Shown: positions 23,395 to 36,726 of the stretch, piece by piece
Layout of the letters: each line of letters begins with the position of its first letter
Numbering within the stretch: the stretch's first letter is position 1
Assembly (NCBI GenBank): GCA_037903475.1
Contig: JBAJFG010000347.1
Span: 2,046,001-2,110,000, forward strand
Reading direction: 5' to 3'
Source: Ancylostoma caninum
Lineage: Eukaryota > Nematoda > Chromadorea > Rhabditida > Ancylostomatidae
DNA: 64,000 nt
Notes under the pieces: generated by a model
Seen by the model: only the letters and a program-made list of their open reading frames with translations
The model's database searches: none
Told to the model about the DNA's origin: nothing
Program-made: the position numbers and the translations under genes

Positions 23395-26300
23395 CAATTT
23401 GTCTGAGCATCCACACATTCACTGGCACTGGTTTTCTAGCTTCTTGTCAAGACCTGTACAAACAGGTAGTTCCGCACGTGCGAACGGGACCGCTTTGTTG
23501 CAATCTTCTATGTCTAAAAACATAGTTGCTAGTTTTATTATTTAATGGTGTGGTGAGAAACGTATCTTATTCATGTTTCCACACATATATCCGTAATTCT
23601 ACAAATTCTGAATTAGTCAGGAGGTCTTTCCGGTGATTGCTCACATTGCTAATTCGATTCAACACAGCGGGTATAACAGCTTAGTTCAGCGGCACTATTA
23701 AGAACCTAATTTCGTTGTACTCTGTCTTCCTGGCAATTGCGTCGAATTCAATTACTTTTTAAGTTGCAGGCCTCAGCCTCACTACTGACTGACACACACC
23801 CAGATGTGTGTACGTAACTTCATAGCTCAGTAATTCGGGGAAAAACTGGACTATAAACCGTTGTTTACCAACCGTGCCAGCGGACCACTTTGGAGCATTA
23901 TCCCAGCCACTGCGAGCCGCGACGGATCATCCCATGGGAGAAATTTCGCAGCTGCCCATTTGATTAGCCAACTCCGCGGCAGGCTCGGCTGTCGTCCGGA
24001 GGCCCGCATTCGGCGGCAAATTGTCACTTTGGCGAGTAGCCCGGCCTTGTTATGGTGACTTTTGGCCAACCACGAGTCCGCAGCTGCCTCAAAAACAAGG
24101 CGAATCCTGAAATAGCGGCAATTTCTCCCAGTAAGTCCAAGCTGGCACGCTAGGAAACGATTCTCGCTGAGCGAATCGGGGTGGTTTTTCTATTCAACGA
24201 CAGATTGCCCCCTACCGTATGCCGCACTTTTGTCGTGATTTTTCACTGGAAGACTTGCAGTGCTGCAAAGAACTTCACTCTTTGAAGCGGACAACAAAGC
24301 CCTCCCATGGACTGAAGCTATTATTCAGCGAACGGCGAAGAGGTGTTAGAAGTCCTGCTATTTTTAATGTCCTAAAAGAAAGGCTTCCCACAATGCTAGA
24401 ATCTGCGCTTGTCCTGCCTTTGAATCCTTGATTTTCAGGCAGCAAGTTGAAATCCTGAAACCATCTAAGATAGGAGCAATGTACGCCAAACAAATATCCT
24501 GCTATTTGCTATATTTTATTGTCACTATTCGCAAGTTTTGTTTCCATCAACTATACCTACATCTTTGTTTTTATCAACTATACGGACATCTCTCACAACT
24601 GGACATCTGCTACAACCCCATGTGACATCATTTGCGTTGAAAGCTGCGTCGCCATGGAGGTTGTACTCTGATTTCCTGTTGCGTGACATTTAAAATGCTT
24701 CCGTGGGCAATCTCTGAATCTGAATACGTTAGCTATGTATGTCGGATTCTCGGTATTCTGGAGGACATACTTCCTTCCCACTATTTTTATGCATGCAGTG
24801 ATGAATAAGAATCTAGTCGACTGTTCCTGGAATTCTTGTTCCGTCATCCTATTTTTTTACTATTTATTTTACAAAAATAAACAACACCTTTAAAGAAGAC
24901 ATTAAAAAACCTAATGTAATTCAATTGAAAGATTCAGTCGAAGCATCTTATTCCGGAATCAATCCTCTTATTACCGTTCTTCGGCACTTCTTCGACACTT
25001 ATGTAAGCGCATCAATTGTGATCAAATACGTAACTATAAAGAAAAGGTGTTCAAATGCATAAACAAATGACAAGGCAAAAAAATGCATGACCACATGTGG
25101 CTTTCTGGCAGATTCCGAAACGTGAAAACATTGACCAATTAGGTGAGAGAAAAATGTTGTCCGATCCACTTCGTTTTTGCAATCCAAAGTTGTTGAGCCT
25201 TTTTCCTGGTTCGCTTTCCCATACTTGGAGTTGCAGAGTGCTTGTTGAAACAAAAGCATGATTTAGAGCTTAAAGCAGCTTTTTTGCCCCTTCCCCCCCC
25301 CCCCTGGAATTTCTCATGTTCATGTAGCACTGCAACTTTTGTTAACCTCTTTCCTCTTCTTCAGTCATTCTTATTTCGTGCTCTCGGTCACTTTTTTCTT
25401 CGTTTTCCGTTGTACCTTCAACGATTTTTTTTCGCACGCTCTTTTCAATGTTATAGTTCTGTGAAGCAGTCACAATTAGCAGGCTTCTATGTAGTGTTAT
25501 ACTAACAAATATTCAAACGTTTTACACATGCACTGCGCAGAACAGATCTTCCTACATCAGAGAGAACGATACATATGAAAAAGAAACTACAATGAGTATC
25601 AAGTGAATGGACGATAAATATTTGGAAACACTCTTGACGATCACAAGAGAGAAAGCGAGCGGGCTCAGATTTGCGCAAATTCGGGGTATTATGCGGTGGA
25701 GGAAAATTTCTACCATTCTTATCATAGCAAAACTTGTACAAATCGCAATTCATGCAAACCCCATCAAAATGAATGTGGATGACGTTGACGCTCCTTCAAG
25801 GAGTGCAAACAAAGTTTCTTGCGTCACGTGATTTTTTTTTCTTCTTGACGTATTTGCTTATTTGATTCTTAAGCAGACGAGCGATTCTTCAAGAATGATC
25901 CACTTGAATTGGGAACGTTCTGATATTCTTCCCATCTTGGAGCTAAACCCTCAAATAATCAAATAATATCTGCAACGAGTTGCTTTATGTTGTTTAGTTG
26001 TTTTATTTTAAGTGTTACATTCATAACAATAGCAAGCTTGTGTAGAAGAGAAAAAAAGCAGAAGTTTCGGATACAATAGAACATTATAAGTATAACATTA
26101 GAGAATATGTCAATAAATGTGCCAAATTTACAGCGAATTTAGATTGTCATTGATTGAGATGCAAACCTAATCGAGAACCTGAATGAATTTGGCTCAAAAG
26201 AAGCGCGCATTTCCTGAAGAGTATTTAGTTAGAGCCTACCTTCCCTGAAAAAGCGAATCATTCGGTTGGCAAGGCTATTACACTTATTTACCGATCAATT

Positions 26301-29300
26301 TATAGTGCAAGTATTAACTGATTGTGAGCGATTTGATTAAATAATGCCTGTATAGGCTATGTATTTCACATTCTTTTCGTGGCACTGGTCCTCATTCTTG
26401 GGATGAAGTTGGTTCCATGAGTTCTATTGGCTAGAATAACTGACTTATAAGGGGAATTCGAGATACATAGAAGTGGGGAACTGCAACTATTCATCTTGTA
26501 TTGTACCTACGTATTCGGAGGTTGATTCGCTTCCTGGTACTGGCAAGCGCTTTTTTCTAAACGAATACCTACGTAGGCTTCTAGTCCAGATTCCATGATT
26601 TCTAAATTCCTGATCGTTCACAGTCTACTTCTTGATGTTTCCTCCAGACTGGTATTTTTTCTCAGAAGCATTGAAGAAAAAAACCAAAGGTAGCAAAATT
26701 CCAGTTTCTAACTCTAATTTTACAAGCGAATACATATAACTCGTTCCTGGTGCTTCGGCGAGATTATCCAGAGAGTCAGCGTCTCGATGATGGCTCCTCT
26801 ACGACTTTTACATGTTTGATCATCTACTCGATCCAAATAGCCTACTAGAAATATCAACACTTTGCCTCACGTTCTCTTCCTTGTTGAGAAAAAATCTAAT
26901 AAAATGTCTGCACAGCACCAAAACATCCTAATTCAGTGTGGTGCGCTGATTTCCGGCGCTTATTTTCTTCCTCTGGCACATCGCCGAAAACCGCTGAGGT
27001 GCCTCTTCCCCTGGGGAGGAAGGGGCTGGCCTTGGAGGCGGACGATTGACGCCAACTGTGGTGGTCCTTATTTATGCTTGCTATGTTGGGAGAATGTGTA
27101 CATGTGAGTCGGAGAGCTGCTTTTCACTCATCCATCACGTGAATTGTGATAATTTACGCACAGTAAAGTAGCAATAACGCTGTATATCAGGTGTTTTCCT
27201 TATTATTTTTGTAGCATTTCTGGATATCCAACACTTGAGCTACACGACTTTCTCTGGGGAATAATTTTTAGTTGTCTTCAATGGCTTTAGGCGTTTAGCG
27301 CTATTTCAACCACCCACATTTCTCATTTATCAACTCCCGTCTTCTCCAGGAGCGATATAATCTTGGGAAAAAAATTGGTATTAGATTAAAAATCCCTTCT
27401 TCCGCTTGTTACGTATCATTCTACGGCTACTATGATCTGTTATATGTGATGGTAATTTTGGTAAGATGGTAATTTTTTTATAAAATTACATAATTCCTTC
27501 TTAACAAGGAACCTCATAGAACAGATGACCTCCTCCCATTTTGGCATTCGACAAATTCCGCATAGGCAATTGTGAAAGTGCATCCTATTCATCAAATGCT
27601 TGCGTGAATTTTCCCTTGAGGAAACCATTTATTTCCTTTGCAAGAGCTGAACCCTTATATCCAGAACGAAAAACAGTGGCAGCTCATTTTTCCACGTCTG
27701 TCTGCTTGAGTGATGCCAGACATATTATTTATAGGCAACGTATACTAACGATGCACCTGTGTTTTTCCTTGTAAAAAGAATGTTCTGTTATACGTTCGGC
27801 TAAGCATACGAGCTTTTCAGCTCCCGTGAAAAATACTGTGATTTACCTTTGTTTGGGCGAAAACGTTCATAATCGCTTTAGTTGCTCGTACTCAAGCTCC
27901 TGGTTCTGGATCTGGAATTAGAATTTGAGTTTCCTTTCCGTATCCTTTTTACTGAAGCCCAGTAGTCGTCAACGACGAAGATTCTCTTGCGCTTATCAGG
28001 GCCAGCCTTCTAAGATTTCTGTTTTCCTCTTTTACACAGCAGCCCTTCATTATTTCCAAGATTGTCTGTACTTTGCCTCTGGAATAACTAAATAACAAGA
28101 GCAAGAACAACAATTGTTTGAAATGCTTATGCCCATGGTAATCCTCATTTACTACTGGTTCCTGAGAGAAAATTCTGATCGAAATGTTAGCTTCACAGCA
28201 GAACACACCAAGTATACATATGTACATATGATCTTCACGAAATTCTGAGCTGAAGTACATAAATAGTCAGGAATGAAAAGAACTGTAATTGTACGTTTTT
28301 ATCCCAAGATTTCTGTGCTGTCCTGCAACTTGTTCATTTCTCTGTAGGGTAACCCAGAAGTCTTTGCTTTCAAGTGTTGAGGGAACTTTATTCGAAAAGC
28401 AACTATGGGAGGGAATTTGACCACTGAAGGACACAGTATATTATTTCCGCCAGTATATTTCCGCTGAAGATCTCATTGGCCATAAATTTTCAAAATAACC
28501 AGCGGTTCTCTTGAATAAATCTCAAATTTTGCCATATTCCTGGAATGTACGGTAGCTTTTGCCTAAATTCTGAGTGAACTCCACTTATTTTCTCGCTATA
28601 TTCCGCAAAATTTGTCTGAAAATTTACCCGTTCCTCACTAGTTTAAACTCAGAGTTATACTCAGACAGAAGCTCTCAAGAGTGCGAGGGCGCAGTTTCTC
28701 CTTGCCACATTTTTTTCAATAGAACGCTGGCATTCCCCACACAAGGCTCTTTTTATAAGTCTGAGCGTTCGAGTTCTCGCAAAAGTGCGCTCGACGCTCA
28801 TGTAATATGCGCTTCCCAGCCTAAGTGCATACAATTAAGGACAAGTGATGGCTCTCCAGGGGCTATTCATCTGGACGCTTCTCGTGTTTTCAGAAGCTTC
28901 GAACGCCTCATCTTGTTGGTGCTTCTTGATGGGGCTCAGTCTAGGCTTGTTATTCAGCGCTACGAATAAATCCCAAGTTACCCCGCTCGTTTGGTCAGAA
29001 AGGCTTTGCCAGCTTCTTATCAGGTGTTTATTACCAAAAGATCATGAAATGTTGATACCTTTAAGTTATTGTTTTGCAAAAACAATGAACATAGTTTTCA
29101 TACATACATACCTGTTTATCTGTTGTCAAAATTTGCTAATTTCCGTCTTATCACTGTTCTAAGTGGTCTGGGCTTCAGTATCTGTGCTTTGGTGATCCAT
29201 CTCTTATTCTTAAATTTGTCCGGAATCCAAATGCATACTGTCAAATTCGCTTGGAATCTGTACGAGCCTTCAGAGGGTTCCACCAGTTTACTGGAATTTT

Positions 29301-29372
29301 TTCACATGAAGTTCAACGGAAGTTCATTAGGAAATCGGCGGTGCAGGTTTGAAAGAGTGTGTATAGTAGAGT
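23395..29372. other. Intergenic, no supportable gene
   Basis: A GC-richer patch at 23850-24190 has open frames on both strands but no motif. Poly-C tract at 25293-25304. Other ORFs (24219-24431 +, 25607-25831 +, 28574-28969 +) are unassigned and lack splice context. No clear inverted repeat was found. Confidence 0.35.
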
Positions 29373-29610
29373 TTTGACCGAATCGAATAAAATTCGAATA
29401 TTTATTCGAATGTTCGACTATTCGAAAATTCGAATATTCGAAAGTTCGAATATTCGAAAATTCGGTGGTTCGCAAAAATTCGAAAATTCGAATATTCGAA
29501 AATTCGGAGATCTTTAGAAATTCAAAAATTCGAATATTCGGAGATTCGGGGGTCCCCAAAAATTCGAAAATTCGAATATTCGAATATTCGAAAAATATTT
29601 TCGAATGTAA
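29373..29610. repeat. TTCGAA-rich palindromic tract
   Basis: About 235 bp of AATTCGAATATTCGAAAATTCG-type words, with phase slips and diverged ends (GGAGATTCGGGG). This is the longest of the four such tracts in the window. Confidence 0.85.
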
Positions 29611-32600
29611 AACTCTAGTGTATAGATCTCTTCACTTTTAAAATGAGCCACGACAAATGGTTCTTCAACATGGCGGCTGTCGCCAATTAGTGCAGCATCT
29701 GAAACCCTTACCTGCAGCAACGACTTTCTTGAGAACTATTCTCCTGTCCACTATATCTAATTTTCTTCGTTTTAATGTTGGGCTAGCTTTGCCAAGGCTT
29801 CGGCATTGTTCAGCCAAGCCACAGAAAGAGTAGCGATAGTATGTCGAACTACAGCATCGAACTGCAACTATAGCATTATATCTCCTGTTTACCCACACAT
29901 TTTGGGTATGCAGCATTTTTTCCAACTCTGGTCAGCCCTTTCTCGTTGGGAACTGGAAGAAGAACAAAATCAAGCGAGAGATTTAGGCGCACCATTTGGC
30001 AGGGCCTTGAGAACTGCGCTAAAATGGCAGGGGCTTGCTATACCTGCACCAGAACTGGCGAACCCAAAACTCGTGCCACGCGGGCGTGTAACCTCAAACT
30101 TGGGCAATTAAACCTTTACTTAAGACTTCTAGAATCAGCAACTCACGAGCGATATCAAAAATGACAAATTGATGGCATCATTGGCAACATTCGCAGTAAA
30201 TAATATAATTTTATCAATCGCAAAAATATGTATTTCATTCGCAAATAATAATGACGTTAATAAAATGACAAATGGTAATAATGGAATAAAACGATGTCAT
30301 GGCAAAATAATATCATAAAGTGAGACATAATACATAAGATTATAGAGATGAGGAAGAATATTAAATAAACAATCGCAAAAGCAGAAAGGGGATAAAACAT
30401 CTTCACAGCGTCGCAATTCGCATTCGCGTAGTTGCCGTTCCCTTTTATACTGTGCTGGGCGAGGTTCCCAAAACATATGCGTTGGCATTCCTCTGAGATA
30501 AGCTTTATCTCCTCAGCAATGGTAAGATGTTTTGGCAACGTGGGCAAAACTTCTGAATCGCGTTCTCTGCGATATGCGCTATTAATGCATTTGCAGGCTT
30601 TCTGATACTTGGAGAATGTTCAGTTCTCTTTCGTTCTTCCGGGCGCCTTCCGGGAATTGTAACCTTCCGTCATTGTTAATGTCACCTTGCCAGTTTCCCA
30701 TGCGCTAGTGGTTGAACTCTTTGTTTACCAGGGATTTTCTCGCGCGAATCTGGCTGCTGGGATGGAATTTTGGCTTGCGATTTCCACCAATGCTAGAATC
30801 CCTAGTGAGTAATTTCTATTAATACAAATTAGCCAAAATTAGCTCTCCTTAGCGTCACTCTCGAGAAAATTGGATTCTCATGATCAAGTGATGTTGGTTT
30901 CGTTGCGCTTCGTTGGCTTCTCACTCATGCAAAAATTTGTAATTAGTGCACATGTACCCTGAAATAGCTCGCTAGTCTTAGGCGAACGCGCAGCTGAACT
31001 CTTGATCTCACCATGTCATTGCTTCTAATGACCATAATATGTGGCTAAGCGCGTTCAAAAGACGTCCAGTGTTCCTTATTGGAAGCCTAATAGAAAGGTC
31101 CCACCGACATGAGGAGCAGAACGATTGTTTGCTCAGCATTATTTTGCATGAGAGTGACCCACGCCACTTCTTTCTCTCGCGTTGTAGTTACCTGGGTAAT
31201 ATATGTGGGAAACTTGGCAGTAAATATCCTTGTTTTTCTTCGCTCTAGCGCCAGCAAATACTGACGGTAACCTTGCATTGGAAATGAGCATCCGTAGCAG
31301 CAATTTGTCATCTTCTTTGGCTGTTTGTCTACCCATAAATCTGCTTTTCCCATTTCTGGACCTTATTTTCTTTTTATTCAATTATTTATTTGTTTACTGC
31401 GCTAGAAGAAAGGAAAACTCGGACAGGAAAAAACGTAGTAATAAAGGCACCTGAGATGAAATAAGGGAGGAGAAATCATAGAGCTGACAGGCCGTCAGTG
31501 TTCGTCGGGCGAAAGAGGTTTTTATCTTACATTTAGATCATCATAATAGATGTCTTTCATTACGGATCCAAATCAGAATTAATCCTAAGGCATCAGACAT
31601 GTTGTACTACCAACTAAACGTTTGTAGTTAACATTTTTTGTTACGGTTTCCCTTTCCCACACTTGCCATCTACCTCTGTGACGTAGCTTTGACTACAAGT
31701 CTACACTTGAGAGCTTTCTGGGATATTAAGGTTTTACTTGTCTACAGGTTGAAGATCTAACCTTTATGATGATGGGAAAAACTCTCATACTTTTTTCTTT
31801 CTATCTCAGTCAGGCAGCATGCCTTAGAATATCCATGCACCTCTCAGAATATCCATGCAAAAGCACACCTATCCTTCCCTAAGATGCAACTTGAGACATG
31901 AGCTTCACCGATTTGCTTTCGTAGTCTTCCATTTTTGGTATAAATACTCCCACATACTTGCCACTTCGCTGCACAACTAATCTATGCATGAGACGACTCA
32001 TAGGGAATAGCTGACTTCATAAGTTCATCCTGAGCCACTAGACGACGTGCACTTTATACATACGTGGAATTTAATACTTCTGCCCTTGAGATACTACGTA
32101 ATCGGCTAAGTGGGGTTCATATCCACTGCCAGAGGCAGCAAGGTGTTTAACCGTTCATTCACCATTCGTCATTTTAACTGTCGAAGAATCTTTCCGTAGG
32201 TTTTTTCTCCTCCGATGTGGTTGCTAGTAGTTGAATGATAAAAACTAATACTCACCAGGAACACTATCGCACCTTTGAGCTCACGCGCCTGTCGTTGCTC
32301 TCTTGCTATTGATTCCCTCTTCGACTTGTAAAGATTATTTACATAGACGTTAAAATATAATTATTGAATGAAAAAACGCACTAGGTTTTGCGCTACTCGT
32401 TGAAAATCTGGTTTTCACTGCATTTTCAGCGAGCATCTTAGATTTGAACCAGTCGCAGGGCACAGTAAATTTTGCACTTTTGCCTGAACTGCCTGAAAAG
32501 AAGCATGAACGAGTTTATGAAGAAACTACGCAGTTTACTAGAATAAATGTGTTAAAAAGGGAGGATTGCTGAGAAGCTGTTGGTAGTTTGAAGTACATTA

Positions 32601-35600
32601 GGAAAAGGGATTTTCTATTCAGGATGCGGATTCGCTGGGACTTTCCGGCTAAATTTGTCCCCACAAATAGGGGGGGGGGGGAAATTAGCGCAGATGGATT
32701 TGTTTAGGCACTCTTTAACCGGTTGACCTGCCTGCTCACATTTGTTAGGGCAATAGAGTTCAAACGAGACAGGATCGCAATGTACCTACTTCCCTATCTT
32801 TTGAGTTTCAGGAAAAGCTTGCAAAGGAAAGGTTTTACTGGGTAACTAACCTAGCTATTTATCTTCTAGGTATCTTAAAATTCGTAAAAGTAAGCTGAAC
32901 ATATACGCACTGATGGCGCATTAGAAAGGGCATCCTTCCAAACTTCTTGCTTCTCATTTTAGCTTTCCTAGGGACAAGCAGTTTATTAGCTGCCATTTCT
33001 ACCAGTTTGTATGTCTACAATGATTCATGAAGCATAGCTAATCTTGTATCTAACCCCGCTTTTACCTCTAGAAGTGTGTCCTACCTCTTACCCATAATGT
33101 TCTGGAAAAATTTCTCCACTGACCGTGAAAGACTGTTCCAGATTTTTCCAGCATATTTTCTCGTTTTCTCCTATCGCTATGTTTCCGTTGCACATGAGAA
33201 AGATATAAATGCAAAAACCTTTTTTTTTTCAGGTACTCGAAACTCTACACTAATCTTCCTCGGCGTCTCATTATGGAGAAACCCTGCAGCACATGAATTG
33301 GCTCTAGTTTCCGCAACGAGGATGGCTTCAATTTTGTCCCAGCTTGAAATTAGTTTTCCACAAAAAATGGCTGTAATTTCTTTCAACTATCGTGGTTTCC
33401 CCACGAGACGACGATGTAGCTAAATCATGTCCTGGCATGGATCCGACGTGTGTGCGCTCTTATGGCGGTAACTTGATAGTCAATCTGGTACGAGGCAAAA
33501 TGTCAACACTGACGTCGTCGTCAAACGAGGGTCTTGTCCGAGAAACACGATTCTATGTCCGAGAATCACGGCTAAATCAATTTACTCGAGCAGAGACTAA
33601 CTGGCAATTAAACACACGTCCTTCGGATCCAGAAATGCCCACGAAACTCAAGAGGCAATTCACTTAGAGGACATTCCCGAAAGACATGTGCATGTGTTCC
33701 CCGCCCTGTTCTAGAGAAATGAATAACAGAATCCTTATTTATGCTTGGGAGCCGTCGCTCAGCTTAGGTTTTGCTTGTCAGCTTGCCATAGAATCTTTTT
33801 CAGTTCTGGTAGCTGTCGAATAGAGGGTCTACTTTATGGATGGATTCGTTAAATTTCTTGATGCGCCTCTCCTTCGACGGTCGCAGCTGTTGTATAGAGT
33901 GTTGAATCGAATGGAAATCAAATAAATTCACTTATTTTATCGAGTAATTAAGTAACCGCCTCAATAACTTGGATACTGCAAGAAAACAAACCTCTAGAAC
34001 GTTTTCTACTTAGCCTCCTGGTGTGTGGATGATCTCTGTTCTTGGAAAATTCTATTTTTTAATCATTCAAAATTGTACAATCAAGTACAAATATGCCTAT
34101 TGATTTATCAGGCCCAATACCCAAATTGCGATCCCCAGAAGTACATCACCAAAAATTTTGAAAAGAAGAAAAAAAAAAGTTCTAAGGATAGATTTGAGAA
34201 AATCTGCCTCCTCCACTCATCGGTAAAGAAGAAAAGCAAAGGGGTTTTTGCTCCCTTGCGAAACCAAAAATATGACGAAACAGAAATAATCTGGTGGGAG
34301 TCGAGACTCCGACCAATAAGGAGTAGGGAATAGGCTTTCCAAACTAGGGAAAGTGAACCTTTTTACATATTTTTCCAGTCAAAACTTGGGTAATTAAACC
34401 AATTAGATTTAGAAACTCTTCCTCTCTATTGATCAATCACCATCTGCTGTTTTCATGAGATAAAAAAGATATTCAATCGGCTTCCCAATATGTTGCTATA
34501 ATTGCAATGTAACATTGTAAGGTATTTTGTAAGGTGTAAGGTATTTGTTGCGTAGTGACAAGAGGCGTTGTTCCTGATCACAGTGTACCATATCCGTTCC
34601 AAGCCAACAGGCAGAACTGCCTTCTCCCCATTGTCGGTAAAGTAGCACCAGGTGAGTCCAGGAGGATAAAACGCTGGATTTAACATCGTGTGTCCCTCAC
34701 CTGTCATTGTACAGGGCACATATGTACATGGTGAAAGGTTTTATGTGATGATTTTGAACTGGAGCCTATAATGGGCAGCTTCCCCATGTGGTTTCTCACG
34801 GATACGTTTCAATCCGAAATTTTTCATTTATTAACAATCAATTAGTACTTATCACCTATTTATTTTACGCTCTCTATTTGCTTAATTTCCACCTCGCTGC
34901 TATTATCTTAGTTCTCAATGTCGTTCATACTTTTCATTCTGTTTTTTCTTGGCTTCAAATACAATTATTTTCAAAGTAACTGTCTCCAGATACACGAGTA
35001 GATCACTACGTAATCCACGTTCTCTTATTTCTAGAATAATGCGCTGTTAAAAACAAAAACAAAAAGTAAATGATATCAATTACGTCAGAGAAGCTGCGAC
35101 ATCAATTCTGTTGTTTTCTCCACACTTCCCGGCATTTCCACTTTCCACGTTCACTAATCTGATTGGCGTGGGGATCCCTCTTCACGTTCCCGTAAAAAAG
35201 GTACTGATGCGGGGAATTTGACCAAATATTTCTCTCAAATAAAAAGACTTCTCACGAGCGCTCTGAAGATAATAAAGTAAATTTAATTGTATGAAATTCA
35301 ACTCTATGAATTAGACATGTGAATAACACAAAGATTGATATGCATTGCAGTTTTCTTTGTAAAGTTTTCAGAGAATCCATTTTAATACATCGCGGACCGA
35401 GCCCATTTTTGCATGGGCGGTCAATCAATGTTCGAGATTCACTGAGGGCCAATCTGTTTCGGTGTCTTCTATATTTGATAACGTTGCTCTGGAAAAGTTG
35501 TCGAAAAATTGTACAATTTCCAACATAATATCATAATTGAATGTGCTATATCCATCAAAGGGACACATCCGGAGAAAAAGTCGTGATACGCCATGTGCAT

Positions 35601-36459
35601 CACATAGTCCGCGATGGGTTAATGAAAATCTCTGGCTTCCTCGTGTATAAGGAACTTTACAGCCTATGTTAATGCTCAGTGATTCGTGGATTTTATCAGT
35701 AAAAATAGGTTTGTTCCTGCTGTTCGGCTACGTTGCCCATAGTGACCACCACATTCCAATAAATTTTGTTCTTCAGCTGCTATAAAAGAGAATCACACAA
35801 TAATTTCCTGGTGTACTGTGTATTATTTTTATCCAATTCCTTGTTTCACTGGTCATGAGTGTCGGGGAGATGTGAACGAAAAGCCATTCATTCTCATTAG
35901 AAAAGCATAATAACAGTACTAATGGCATGGTAAAAATAAATCGGTCAACGGAATGCAATGTATTTTGAAGATCCCATAATCACGCATCACGGTGTGATCA
36001 TGAAATTGCGACCGGGTGGCCGCGCTTTTTTATTATATAATTTTTCGTCATTATCATACCTACTGCTAATTCTTGAAGTACTGCAGATTCTAAAGGTCAA
36101 GAGGAAAAGTACTACCACTTAGTTCACAGTTCACTTTCTGCAATGCTGAATAATTTTTTCTACAGCGGCAGTATTCTGTTTTCGTCTTGTCTCTGCTCGT
36201 TGATCAGAGGTCGCTCTGTTTCCGACCGATTGTCACTCCATTAAAAATATTGAGTTCCGAAAGTTTATGTGAGAATGCCAGAAAACTTCCTCTTCGTTTA
36301 GAATTTGGGAGCGTATTCAGATTCTGTTCAATAAATTTTGTTTGCAAAACAAAATTTCGTTGGTTGCTTCTCGCTAGATACACATTTTTTGAGCGATAAC
36401 CATACCTTGGCTTGAATAAAACGTTCTTATTTCTGAGAAGTTTAAGGAAATCTTATGAA
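29611..36459. other. Intergenic, no supportable gene
   Basis: Poly-G tract at 32670-32681. ORFs at 33392-33667 (+) and 34453-34719 (-) read as somewhat protein-like but have no family motif, so they are not annotated. AT-rich short repeats at 30180-30330 (AATAATA words). Confidence 0.35.
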
Positions 36460-36572
36460 ACTTTGCAAATTAACATGAATGGCTTCACGCTGCATGGTGC
36501 TGTCAAAACAATACAAAAATATGGAACAGGCAAGCGGAGGCCGGTAACTTTTTGATACCCCTGTATGTTGGT
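36460..36572 (+). pseudogene. Tiny mariner-like relic (N-terminal helix-turn-helix fragment plus end)
   Basis: A short frame reads GAVKTIQKYGTGKRRPVT, resembling the mariner helix-turn-helix region (V...IKRY.ETGS.KRRP.SGRP). It is followed by AACTTTTTGATACCCCTGTA, which resembles mariner-type terminal sequences. If correct, this is a heavily deleted element. Support is weak. Confidence 0.3.
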
Positions 36573-36639
36573 GAGAAACCTGTGATTCTATGAATTCATT
36601 TTATTCTTCTCAAACGCAGACAGGTCAATTCTGTTGTGT

Positions 36640-36726
36640 TTGTAATAATGATTGTGTTTTAATTTTGTTTTGTGCCTGTTTATATGAATAATCCATGTAA
36701 TAAATATCAATATCAATATCAATACG
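36640..36726 (+). repeat. LINE-like 3' tail with ATATCA repeats
   Basis: CCTGTTTATATGAATAATCC, then ATGTAATAAATATC and three to four ATATCA repeats. It is the + strand counterpart of the tail at 15465-15580. Confidence 0.45.

Noticed and set aside
34453..34719. Kringle-like phrase (GLTWCYFTDNGEK) on the - strand
   Set aside because: Only one cysteine of a kringle pattern is in place and no flanking exons were found.
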